NCBI GenBank assembly: GCA_030549495.1
Contig: JAUIRK010000945.1
Location: 698,001-762,000 of the forward strand
Reading direction: 5' to 3'
Length of the DNA: 64,000 nt
From: Nectonema munidae
Lineage: Eukaryota > Nematomorpha > Nectonematoida > Nectonematidae
Both the position numbers and the translations under genes were made by a program. Under the pieces are notes generated by a model. The model made no database searches. It saw only the letters and a program-made list of their open reading frames with translations, and had not been told where the DNA came from. Shown here piece after piece: positions 15,563 through 26,932 of the stretch (positions are counted from its first letter, which is position 1; each line of letters opens with the position of its first letter).

Positions 15563-15579
15563 GGGTGATGATGATGATT
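15407..15579. repeat. (GAT)n microsatellite, interrupted
   Basis: An imperfect GAT array with GAG, GGGGAT and GATATG interruptions borders the 5' junction of the LINE. The poly-His/poly-Ser frame on the minus strand is a translation of this repeat. Confidence 0.95.
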
Positions 15580-16034
15580 ATCATGCGAATAGGCCTTAGT
15601 TTCAGTGTTGTTTGGAAGTTTTGATTGGATGTAGGTAGGAAGGAAAAGAAGCAGGAAATGAAAGTAAAAATGAGATCTTCAAAGTAACCGAAAAGAAGAA
15701 GTGGCATTGGTTGTTGGCATGGCTTTAAGAATTTGGAATTAATGATAAACTAAAAAACGAATAACAAATAAATGTAAAACATACTAAAACTTGCAATAAA
15801 ATAGACGTTTATATACTTAGCTGACGAGAATTTTGACGACTAATAATATCCTTTGCTTTCCCTATCAATGGAATTTTATGCAGTTAAAGCGCATGATTTT
15901 CACTTCTTCGGTCAGAAAGGTCAATAAAACTGACCTTCAGAGGCTCGACTAACTCAACTTGTAACATGGCATGCGCTTGCACGTATAAAAGTGGATAGAT
16001 AGACATATGATGTAAACAGACTTATGTCTAGAAT
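15580..16034. other. Spacer without recognisable features
   Basis: Unique-looking AT-rich sequence. I see no gene, RNA gene or clear repeat in it. Confidence 0.4.
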
Positions 16035-16544
16035 CAGTGTTTCCCAATCTGTGTGTCTCGACACAGTAGTGTGTCGCAAAAACTTTCCAAGTGTGTCGCG
16101 AGATTTTTTTAGAAATAATAAAAAGATACAGTTATCACTCAATTAACACGACTTCGATTAACGCGGTTCAATTATTTAATTTTGAAAACTTTTTGTTTTC
16201 TTTCGGCATCAACCGAAATCAAATCGAAAAAGCGAGAAAGACTTCTCGGAATTGAAGATGATGAAATGCGAGTTTGCTTGTCGTCTTTGGACCCTCAATG
16301 GAATTTACTTGGTTCTATAAAAGCAAGCTCATTTGTCACACTGAATAAAATTTTATTGTTGCTGTTGCTTGTTCGCCCAGTTTCCTTCTCTCGCTACTTT
16401 AATTTTAATGTTTAATGGATTACAAGGATACTATTAATTATAATACTTCATTTAATAGTTTTTTTTTTGAAATATTTGCTTGGTGGTGTGTCGCGAAATT
16501 TTTCTATGTAAAGATCGCGGCTCAAAAAAGTTAGGGAAATACTG
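16035..16544 (+). mobile_element. Internally deleted hAT transposon
   Basis: The ends are imperfect inverted repeats, CAGTGTTTCCCAATCT on the left and AGTTAGGGAAATACTG on the right. The flanks both carry GTCTAGA (16026-16032 and 16545-16551), close to an 8-bp hAT target duplication. Both ends also carry the GTGTCGCGA subterminal wording. At about 510 bp it is a deletion derivative of a larger element. Confidence 0.8.
16182..16415 (+). pseudogene. hAT transposase C-terminal remnant (ZBED5/FAM200-like)
   Basis: The 77-codon frame contains TEIKSKKRERL, then DDEMRVCLSSLDPQWN. This corresponds to the region just after the hATC dimerisation domain in ZBED5/SCAND3-like transposases, where lists such as KTKKRNRL-EMR-ALS-P occur. 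The N-terminal BED finger and catalytic core are missing. The rest of the frame (LLLLLLLVRP) is likely out of coding context. It was lost in the deletion that created the short hAT copy. Confidence 0.7.
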
Positions 16545-16552
16545 GTCTAGAT

Positions 16553-18726
16553 AGACCTGTTCAAAGACGCTTCTAAATCAATCTGGTGGTATATAATATC
16601 GATGTCATATTTCCTATTCTGAACAAAATCAATTTTATACTTGTTAAAAATTTAGAGAGAAGTTGTCAATGTACATATGTGTTATCATAAAGACGTACTT
16701 ACCATAAAATTTTGGATAAAGTAAACATTGAAAAATTCCCATAAAATCATTAGCGTATATAGAAAAAAGGAAAATGCTTGAAAATTGTGGATGTGGATGT
16801 TAACACTTAAATGATGCGCGGATGAGGATGTTGAGATGACGTAAAAAATTTAGCGGAATAATCCGCGTCTTCGAAAATGGATGCTCTATTAAACCTTGTT
16901 ATATATAATATTTTACAAGAATGTATGTTACAAGTATATAAAAATACAGCTAAGTGGACGATACAATCCTAAAGCGAACGCTCCCAATTTGCGAAACAAT
17001 CATAATGTCTAGTGATAGCTTGATTACCAACAATGTTAGAATCGGGTCGCCCTAACTGTAAAAACCTTTGAAATCTTCGGAGGAAGAAAACCAAGATAAA
17101 AAACCAGCACGACGGAATGTAGCTTGTTCCTAGATAAAAGAATATGATTATAAAAGGGATATGCTACAAAAATACAAGAGCTAGGAGGCATGCAATATCT
17201 TATATGTTATTAATAAACATTTGATACATGTTAAGAAAGGTATACACATTTTAGAGCATGCTGCTAGGTTAGGAACAATCTAATCCCTCAGATTTTGCAA
17301 TTAGGCTTTGGAAATGTCTGAAAGTGCGAATCGAATTAGTTATGATGTATGCCTGAAAATTTTCAAAAATACTCATATATATGTATAGTGTATATTTATA
17401 CTAAATCAACAAAGATCAGTTCATTTTTTGAGTCTGTTTTGAAATTAGGGTATAAGAATGGGGGCAATTAGCAAACAAATTTGACATTTCCGAAATCATA
17501 GTCTCCATGTTTTTGATTAGAATCATTATAGATTGAGTTTACAATTAAATAAAGATTTTCTTAAAAATTCTACTTTTGTACTGATTTATTATACTAAACA
17601 TTCATTGGAAATAACAATTAATCAAAGCCAAAATCCTATGTATTCCTAAAATTTTGAATTTATTCCGAGATAATTTATAACTTAGCTTTTATTTTAACTC
17701 AAAAATGTATATTTCTATACGATTCAAGCGCATAACGATTTTATAAGGCCTTTGATTGAAAATCAGAAATTTGGTTGAGTATAAAATTCTCTCTAAAAAC
17801 ATTCTTCAAATTAAAAATTATTTTTTTTAAATAAAATTTTGTTTATATATTATGACTTTTTATACTTTCTTCATTCATGTTGAGTATGAAATGTTTGTTT
17901 AGAAGAAAGAAAATCGAAATGCGTTATAATGTTTTTTAAAAGATGATATTAAAGAAGGAAAGGACCTAAAAAGACTGTGAAAAGAGAAGGTGTGATCAAA
18001 AGAACATAGTAAATCCTAGGGCCCCTCTTTCAAGTGGCTAGCGCAGTAATTTTGTGAAGAGCTACAAAATTTTAAGAAAACTAATTGGAAAATATACCAT
18101 GTGGGAATGTACTAGGAAGTGGTGCAATGACCTAATAACCCTAGCCATTTTAGCATGGACCTTCGCAAACAAATGGTATCCCTATACTCTTTCTAACACA
18201 AAAGGAAAGAATGTGTAATGTAATGCAAGGTCAAGAGATAACAACAACTCTATCGTACAATTCCTTCCGACTAATGATGTGAGTGTGTGTCTGTCAAGTT
18301 CGCATATTTACGTAAGAGTCTTAGGGTTCTTACTTTATGAGCGTGTGTCAATCTTATTAATGCATCATTATGATTGGCCGAATAGAGAAGATATGTCTAT
18401 GATCAAAGGCAAAAGAATAAAAGCAAATACTATTTCATTTTTGTAGCATTTACAGTTTACACACATATTATAACATTCATAATATGATTTTTTTAGCGTT
18501 TGGTACCTCCCCCTCCCCCTTCAGTCATCACTGTTATGATTTTTGGAACAACATTCGCTCACAACTAATATCATCATTTGCCCGTATGAACATATAAACA
18601 AAACCTTGTATAAAGGAGTTCAATTTAGGCTAAAAACCAACAAAATATAGAAATATTTAGACAAAAATTAAAGTAAGCAAGATATTTTGTCATGATTTAA
18701 TGCTCAAGATCAAAAAATCCAATTTG
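16553..18726. other. Repeat-rich spacer, no gene seen
   Basis: AT-rich. The part around 17880-18160 has patchy similarity (for example ACTAGGAAGTGGTG) to 60800-60960 inside the gene-less copy of the USP-bearing family, so it may be an old diverged relative. No coding potential was seen. Confidence 0.4.
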
Positions 18727-19433
18727 AAAAGCAAAATATATCATTTGACTGTTAAATGATAGAAGAGAAAGCGATATGTTACGAATTATCCTATCGTGTG
18801 TCTATCTGTTGGTAGAATCATTCTGATTGGTTTTATTCATTTCTCCATACAAAATAAATGTCAGAATTGAATTCAGCATACTTAAAAAGAGGTATATATG
18901 TGTAAAAATCTATTTATTTGTAAAACTGGCGAATTTGAGGAAAATCACCATTTTTAAATGCCTTTTTGACCGGTTTTTTGATTGATTTTAAAACAAAATA
19001 AGCATCACCATAATTCAGCATACTTGAAAATACGTATATATTGAATTCACCAACGTAAGTTACAAAAAGTTTTGCCCAGCACTAATAATGTTAAGATTTA
19101 ATGGTATATGTTAAGGAGTTGTGATTTTTAGATTTTCAAAACAAATAAATATTACAATTGAATTGAACATATTTGAAAATGTGGTATATATGTGATAAAA
19201 TTATTTTCAATATCCTTCATAAAAAATCAATTTTTTAGATGAGCAGCAATTCCAAATCGCTTTTCTTCACAAATGTGATTCATTTTCATCTCAATATATC
19301 CCCCTGATTGAACTCATCATACATGAATTGAGTAAGTCACACGTTCAAATTGATTTCAAAAAACATATAAAATCCTCAAACCAGTGGCGTTTTTAATATA
19401 ACGTTTAGAGCGTTAGGGGAATAGCTTTATGAT
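18727..19433 (+). repeat. Block A of the USP-bearing family
   Basis: Directly repeated at 29107-29666 in the same orientation, starting at AAAAGCAAAATATATC in both. It contains three degenerate copies of a motif built on AATTCAGCATACTTGAAAAT followed by GTATATATGTG. The second block-A copy lacks about 140 bp in the middle, including one motif copy. Confidence 0.85.
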
Positions 19434-19835
19434 TTGCCATATGTTTTGTGTGTAACTTTGTATGGTATGATGAGTTGATATAAAAGTAGTATAGGCTAAA
19501 AGAGTTAAGCGTTTTGTATGTCATGTCGTGTGATGATGAGTTATTGATTGATTCACTATAGTTGTATCTTTTCTGTGTATATTTTATATAGTCTGATGAT
19601 ATCTCATCTGATTGGTCAATTTTTTTCTCGGTCCGTTACCGAGGACTTATATAGATAGGCCTTTTGTGTGTATTTTTGGTGTGTGATGAGTTGTTTCATC
19701 GGTTGATATCATTGGTCCGTTGTGGTTGACAGAGAGTGCAGTGAACTCTCACTTCTCATTGGCTAATTACATGAAGTTACCAATACTCTGTGCTGTATTT
19801 GTTTGCAATTCATTACTTATAAAATACACCTCAAG

Positions 19836-21287
19836 ATGTCACGCTTTTTTATGTTTATTATTATGCTGTTTTTCTGGAGTTTTACTAAACTTTCAGGGAC
19901 ATGCCACAATACGATATTTATCAATGATAACAATAATGATAAATTAAGTACTACATTGAAACTAAATTACAACTTTTTAACAAAGATAGGTCAAGTATTA
20001 GTAAAGAATGGCAAGAAGATGGGAATAGAAATATCCAAGAATGAAGAAAATGTTAAAAAAATAAGTGAGATTCCAGAAGTTTGTCTAGTTGGTAGTTTGT
20101 TCAATCTCAATAGCTATTTTGTAATCTTAAGTATATATTTAAAAATTGCGAAATTAATTATTTATATCACTTCCCTTTGCATTCGCCGAGGAAAAAAATG
20201 GACACAAAATTTACAACTTAAACAAGAGCAACCCCCGAAAAAGGTTCGTACAAATATATTTAAAAAATTAGCAAATTTTTCAAAAAAGAAGGAAAACTCA
20301 GAATCAGAAAGTATCAAAAACATACCTTTACCGGTAGAAACAGTTAAGAACAAGGACAGTCAAAAAGCCTTTGTATTGATAGAAAAGAAAGAAAATGAGA
20401 AAAGAGAAACACAAAACGATAGCTCAGACTCCAAAACTCCCAAAGCAAATCCATTTCCAAGTAGTGAAAAGATTATCAAGAAACCTCCTGGATTTATCAA
20501 TGACAGACTGAATTGTTACGCCAATTCCTTAATTCAATGTATTTTCAACTTGCCAAATATTGAAGAAGCAATAGGCGGAAACAAACTCTTAAAAGAACTG
20601 TATCAGAGTTACACAACCAAGAAGGGTCCTTTATCGAACAGAGCGTTTAGGAAATCAATTGACAAGAAGAGATACGATGGCAAAAGTACACAAGACCCTC
20701 TCGAATTTCTGGATGATGTATTTTTGAAGTGCCCACAACTTGAATTGCCTTTTAATATAATTACAAGGACACACTTTTCATGTGAATGTGGCCACCAAGT
20801 ATACAATGACATAGAAAATCAAAAAGGTCTGCAAGTCAATTACAACGAAGGAGAGATGATGGACGTAGAAGAAGCAACCAATAGGAGCACGCAAGAAATA
20901 ATGAGCGAAAGGAAATGTTCTGAATGCGGCAGATACATGAAGGAGAAAATGGACATACTTTCTTCTCCCATGTACTTGATTGTCAGAACGAACATTTTCA
21001 ACTACAGGAACCAAACGAAGAACAGAATACACTTGAAGACGCTAGAAACGTTGAACTTAAATGCATCCAAGAAAGAGTCCTACAAATTCGTAGGTTCTAT
21101 TTTCCATAACGGCCATTATAATCCAGATTCATTTTATCATTACACATCTTTAATAAAAACAAATGAAAAGGGAAGCTACATTTACGCGGATGACAAAAGA
21201 GTTGACATAACTAAGGAGATTCCACTAGGTTATTACTTGGACGACATTATCGGAAGTACATATGTCATGTTTTTTTCGAAAATATAA
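19836..21287 (+). CDS. Membrane-anchored ubiquitin-specific protease, left arm
   Basis: Intact frame of 483 residues from MSRFF, the start shared with the right-arm copy; a Met 11 codons upstream is not conserved. A hydrophobic N-terminus (about residues 5-18) looks like a signal peptide or anchor, and a second hydrophobic segment spans about 93-114, followed by RRGKK. A lysine/serine-rich linker leads to a USP (C19) domain from about residue 219. The Cys box is FINDRLNCYANSLIQ with nucleophile Cys227. TQDPLEFLDD matches the QDA-EFL box. Two zinc-binding pairs follow (CECG, CSECG). The His box is FYHYTSLI with His435, and YADDKRV supplies the acidic residue. All key residues are present, so it is likely an active deubiquitinase. 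It sits in a mobile repeat and is likely element-borne. The substrate is unknown. Confidence 0.85.
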   Translation: MSRFFMFIIMLFFWSFTKLSGTCHNTIFINDNNNDKLSTTLKLNYNFLTKIGQVLVKNGKKMGIEISKNEENVKKISEIPEVCLVGSLFNLNSYFVILSIYLKIAKLIIYITSLCIRRGKKWTQNLQLKQEQPPKKVRTNIFKKLANFSKKKENSESESIKNIPLPVETVKNKDSQKAFVLIEKKENEKRETQNDSSDSKTPKANPFPSSEKIIKKPPGFINDRLNCYANSLIQCIFNLPNIEEAIGGNKLLKELYQSYTTKKGPLSNRAFRKSIDKKRYDGKSTQDPLEFLDDVFLKCPQLELPFNIITRTHFSCECGHQVYNDIENQKGLQVNYNEGEMMDVEEATNRSTQEIMSERKCSECGRYMKEKMDILSSPMYLIVRTNIFNYRNQTKNRIHLKTLETLNLNASKKESYKFVGSIFHNGHYNPDSFYHYTSLIKTNEKGSYIYADDKRVDITKEIPLGYYLDDIIGSTYVMFFSKI

Positions 21288-21509
21288 TAACTCCAAGATA
21301 TATATCTATTCATTATAAAAAAGAAAAAAGATTTTTCATATTTATTTCATTATCTAATAGCAGTTGTAAAAAATTTCCGTTAAGGGTTGTAAAAAGAAAG
21401 GTAATCAAGAATATTTAAAGAATTTTGCTAAGGGTTTTAAAAGTCAAATAATGTAAAAAAAACTAATATATATAAAAATAAATCTACTAATTCATTAACA
21501 AATTAAAAT

Positions 21510-21752
21510 GGGAGGGGCCGTCTGACACCGGCATTAGAATAGTGTTAGCGTATCATCTGCGTGTCGTAAGAGGCGACTCAAAGATGGAGGCTGGTCTGTG
21601 CCATTAATCAGGCAACAATGAGTGTGAGAATTCTGGCTCACATGAGACCCCCGTCTTCGGACGGATAATACCTTTTTGGAGGGGGGACCTGAATTCCAGG
21701 AATGAGACACAAAACATTCAACACATGACCCAATGGACCACCTCACCAATAT
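21510..21752 (-). repeat. GC-rich conserved module downstream of USP gene, left arm
   Basis: About 240 bp with markedly higher GC than its surroundings lie 220 bp after the USP stop. The module includes TGCGTGTCGTAAGAGGCGAC and a GAAGACGGGGG run. It is preserved almost base for base in the right arm (31180-31421). A 71-codon minus-strand frame crosses it in both copies with one residue changed, but no known domain was recognised and it may be non-coding. Confidence 0.6.
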
Positions 21753-23094
21753 TTTTTGAAATGAGATTTTATAGAAAACCTTTCACCGAGTAATTTATCT
21801 TTCGAAATAGAAAAAGGGAGAATCTAAAATATACTCCTCTTTCATATGGCAGGTCGATTAGAACTCAAATGAACAGAGGAGGAAATTTAGGCAAAACGTT
21901 TATCAGTCACTCTTAAACTTGCCAGCAAACTTCTATCATGGAAAACAAAGATTCCATGCTTTGAACGCGTTGTAGAAAAGGGTAATCGATTTTGGAAAAA
22001 AGGATCAATAAAGTAAAACACTTTATTGATGAGTACACAAATATTTAATCAGCATGTGATATTTGTCAGCACCACTTTGTCAATATAATTTAAGTTTTAA
22101 ATATGATCTTCAATAAATCACTTTTTATTTATGAGACTTTATATTTAATCAATATAAGTTATTTATGAGAGTATAAAGGATCATTTCTTTTTCTTCTGAA
22201 TTGAGAAGAGTAGAAAAAAGCCAGTGGTGCAAGATCTTCGCTGAGGTACCATAAATACTTCAACCCTATTAGTGCTGGGCTAAATTTTTTCGCTCAAGTG
22301 CTGGGGGGAGGGGGGAGGTCGTAAATGCGCCCCCCCCCCTATTTTTCTGAGATATTAAAAAGTTTTTATAATTATTTTTACTGTTACATATATATTTCAA
22401 CTATGCTAAATTCAGTGGTGATGTCCATTTGTTATCAAAACCAATCAAACCTGTCAAAAAAAGATTTATATTTGACAGCTCATCTCAAAAAAGAAACTTT
22501 TTATCTAAAAAAATATATGTAAATTTTTTTTATACATATATGCTCATTTTCAAGTATGTAGAATTTAATGGTGATGATGTTCATTTTTTATGAAATCAAT
22601 AAAACCTGTAAATCAATATCAAATATATAAACTTCAAAATAAATTCTACTTGCAGTATTTCTCTGCTAATTATTTTCTTAATTTATTTAATAAATAAAAT
22701 CTCGATAGGGCCTCCATTTTTTTGACTATAAATTCGTTATCGGCTCGTAGTCTCTACGTCATATCTTCAATGCTTTACAATATGTAATTTTGCTATTCAT
22801 TCTATGATGATCCTTTCTTAGTAGCTTTTTTTTCATTAGAAATTTATTTTCTTCAATGTGTGTTTGAAAAAACTTTTTTAAGGATTTATTTTTAACAGAT
22901 TTTTTCCTCTATCAAAACATTCTTATTAAAGAATCTTCTTGATGATCTTAGGCTTTTTTTTATCAGTATCGTGTATTTTATTATCAGGCCTGAATATTTG
23001 TCAACTAATCTCAGTTTGAAGGTTTTTTTATGTTGAATCATTCGTGATATTCATTGTTGAATTACAAAAAGTTAGCCACCTTCTTCATCTAAAA

Positions 23095-26000
23095 CATTGG
23101 TTCCCAACATGGGGGTAAATTACCCACTGGGGGTAATTTAGCAATTTTTCGCGGGTAATGGAGGGGTGACAGAAAAATGTTAAGAATTCTGAAAATCAAG
23201 AAAGCATTGCGGTACCTTGTATTAGGATTAATGTTAACTTAGTCTTATTATTTTAAGTTGTAAAGTAAACCTACTATAAGTAACAAAGCTAAACCAAATA
23301 ACAATAAATATAAAAAACTGATATATATACAGTATTAGAAAAGAAGAAATATATAGCTGAGTGTGTGGTAACCGAAAAGTATTTTCACAAGCATGCTTCA
23401 GGACACGTCACTCAGAAACCCCGAGGACTCATCGACAAGTCCAATACACGTCACTCACTGCCCGAGTCTGCCTATATTCCACACTCCCAGCTTCTCTGTG
23501 AGCATCAACCGAGGTAGACATAAGCTGGTATGTATGTGTACTGCCCTGTGCAGTATACACTTAGTATTTACCCACTGTTACTGTGAGTTTGTGTTATTAA
23601 TTTTGTATCTAATGTATGCGTGGTTCTTATGTTGTGTAAGAAGTTTAGTTTGTGTTGCGTTGAGTTTTTCAGTAGTGGTGTACTGAGGTTTGGGTGTTGC
23701 GGATTTGGCTTGTGATATTCGAGGTGTGTATTGAAGTGTAATTCAGTGTTTTAGTGGAACTGTGTATTCGAGTGTGTGAGTGCAGAATTTTTTATTTTTA
23801 TTTTTAACACAGTTACATCATTCCTATGCTGAATAAGATCTTCTAATGTTATCTAGAATGCCATGAAAAACTAAATAATAAGTTCTCAGTGTTCACACTT
23901 TTTATGCATTTTTTTTTCTTTTTCTGAAGATTGAACAATAAAATGTCCAAAAAGCGAACCTACTCTGACGCCTTTCTTCGCTATGGCTTTGTGAATTTAC
24001 CATTCGGTGGAGACGATCGGCCACAATGTGTGACATGTCACAAAGTCTTGACAAATGAAAGCCTGAAGCCATCAAAACTCTCAACTCACCTCCAGAAGTG
24101 CGATCCAAATCTTCAAAATAAGGATGAGGCTTATTTTCAGCGCCAGGCTGCAGCACTGAAGAATATCCAGTTTGGTTCATCTGGAATTCAAGCCCAAAAG
24201 CTTCAAGCTGCAGTGGAAGCATCCTACTTTGTTGCATATAAAGTTGCCGAACAACAGAAATGCCAGACCATTGCAGAGAATCTGATTATGCCGTGTGCAT
24301 ACGCGATGGTAAGCAAGGTATGTGGGAAGGATCAAGCGAAGAAACTGAGTGGCATATCTCTATCAAACAACAGCATCCACAGACGAATCGATGACATGGC
24401 ATCACATATCTTGTCCCAAGTTATAACAGAGATCAAAGAAAGCTCATATAGCAAATTCTCCTTGCAATTTGATGAATCGTGTGACGTAGCCAGTTGTGCT
24501 GTTCTCCTTGGGTTCGTCCGTTACATCTCCCAGGACAGGATCAAAGAAGGGTTCCTATTTTGCGAGAATCTGCTGACAACCACGAAGGGAGAAGATGTCT
24601 TCAATATCATCAACAGTTTCTTTGCCAAGAATGGATTGGATTGGAACAGCGTTCAACAGGTAGGGAGCGATGTTTATATAAAGTCTAAATTAGTATAAAT
24701 ACAATGAATTACATCGCATATAGTCATATACAGTTTTATTTATTGTACAAGTAGCCGTAGTGTAGCTAATATTTTGTGCATGATTAACACAAAAAAGATC
24801 GTGCGTCGTACTGAAAAACTAAAGTACCAAAATAATTAAATTAATGCCATATAATTATAACGCAAAAGATAAGTAACAATGACTAATCAAGGAGCACCTG
24901 CGATGATGGGTGGTCATCGTGGATTACGGGGCCTCATACAAGCTGTCAATCAAGAAATTTCTGAAGATCATTGAAGCATTCATCGGTACTCTCTTGGATT
25001 GAAAAGCCTGCCTGGTAATCTGAAGCTAGTATTTGAAGATGTGTTGAAAATCGTCAACTTCATCAAGATGTGAATTCGCGCATATTCAAGGAGCTGTGCA
25101 AAGAAATGGGAGAAAAGTATGAAGTTCTGCTCTACCACACCGATGTTCGCTGGTTGTCACGAGGCAAGGTTATACATCGTGTCATTGAGCTTCGAAAGGC
25201 TATTCAAGAATTCCTGGAACAAAAAGGATCTCCTTTTGCTACCAAGTTCACTGATAAGGAGTGGCTTGCTCGACTTTGTTACTTGGCTGACATATTTGCG
25301 GAGCTGAACAGTGGTAATCTGCAACTCCAGGGCCGAAACACGACTGTCATTGATGCCCATCACACTGTGGCTGCATTTCTGGGGAAACTGAGACTCTGGA
25401 TTCGGCGCTTGGAGAAAGGAGTGATCGCCCAGTTTCCCACCCTAGACCAGTTTATTGAGGAGAATAGTCATGATACTGGATCTCTTCTACAGACCATCAA
25501 CAAAGAGATGAGCGACCATTTGAAGGGGCTTGAAACAAGCATGCATCACTACTTTCCAGAGAGTGACCAAGAAAGAGCCAGTATTCAGTGGATCATTCAT
25601 CCCTTCTCTGTACCTGATGAGGCCATTCATGATGATGATTTCCCTGCAAAGGAGGAGTGCATCACAATGCGAGCCAATGAAGCCTTGAAAATCGAATTGC
25701 AAAACCAAAATGCAGATTCCTTTTGGATTTCACGACTAGCCGACTCGCCAACTCGGTCCAAGAGAGCCTTGAAGTTATTGGTATCATTCTCAACAACGTA
25801 TCTGTGCGAGAAGGGCTTCTCAACTGTGCTGGGCATGAAAACAAAAAAAGAGGACTCGTTTGAATGTTGAAAACGATGCCAGGCTGGCACTTTCAACCAC
25901 GAAGCCAAGAATTCCTCAACTGGCTTCAAATATGCTACTCCAACCATCTCACTGATGCTCTTGACATCTTTGGTGAGTCATTAGAGATGCAAAATGTACT

Positions 26001-26142
26001 AATACAATAAATAAAAGAAATTATCTCTAGTGTTTTAGTTTAGCCATATATATCAATGTTGACAACATTTTGTGAAAGGGGTAACATGCTTAATGTGGCA
26101 TGCTAAATTGGGTAACAAGATGAAAAAGGTTGGGAACCATTG
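23095..26142 (+). mobile_element. hAT transposon inserted into the left USP-family copy
   Basis: Inverted ends CATTGGTTCCCAAC and GTTGGGAACCATTG, with a decayed transposase inside. The insertion is proven by comparison. The right arm (29834 region, read in reverse) and the copy at 61200 run straight through the site (...CTTCATCTAAAAGA...), whereas here that sequence is split by about 3.05 kb. The target duplication is no longer recognisable (ATCTAAAA versus AAATGAGA). Confidence 0.88.
23943..25957 (+). pseudogene. Decayed hAT transposase (ZBED5/SCAND3-like)
   Basis: The first part (23943-24698) starts MSKKRTYSDAFLRYGF and shows a BED-type finger pattern (CVTCHK, HLQKC). It then has the hAT core start, with FDESCDVASCAVLLGFVRY supplying the first catalytic Asp. 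A break of about 230 bp follows, bounded by CAG|GTAGGG and AATCAAG|GAG, at the usual CTDGAPAM motif. Only GAPAMMGGHRG survives downstream. A frameshift near 24970 and a stop near 25072 precede the second part (25070-25870). That part has TDVRWLSRGKVIHR and an hATC region (LLVSFSTTYLCEKGFSTV). A further frameshift at about 25858 moves the C-terminus to another frame. At least three lesions mean it is inactive. Confidence 0.88.
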
Positions 26143-26932
26143 AAATGAGATTCTCTCTTTCTCGAAAAAGAAAAAGATGGACAAATTCAATTTATTTAAA
26201 ATTATATTAATAGTCACAAAATCTTCATATATTGACACCTGTATATATAGATAGCTCTGACCTATTCTAAATTTCAGATTTCCTACCCATCTTAGTTAAA
26301 TGATAATTGTTATCCTAGATGATAAGCTATAGATTTAAATATTTTTCATTTGTAAAAGAGGAACTTCTTTATCTATATCAAAATATTTTTTGAAGCACCC
26401 AATATTAGATCATTACACCACTTCTTAGTTCATTAGAACATGGTAGATCTTCCATTTAGTCAAGATACATATTTTTTTAATTGAAACTTTTCGATATTTT
26501 AAAACCATAAATGCCAAATCTGCGTTCAAAAATGAAACCAGTATCTTCCATTTGGCATAAAACAGATATTTTATTTAAATTTCAAAATAATTTTTGCAGA
26601 CATAAGACATAAATCGAACCTTTGATTGACACTTTCAGACATTTTAAAATCTCTAGATGCAAAAACTGATTTCAGAAATAAAATTATCATGGTCGAATTG
26701 GTATAAAAACATATATTTCATGTAAGATTAGAGAGAATATTTTGGGATATAGTTTTCAGACATAAACCGCAAATTTGATTGACACTAGCAGTAACCCTTA
26801 AATGCGAAGGAATCAAAATTTTGATTGACAGTTTCTAAAAAGTAGCCATGATTATTGAAAAAATTAAATATATAAAGTGTTATGTGTTCAAAACTGCATA
26901 TTATTATAAATTTTCAAGGTAGTATACAATAA

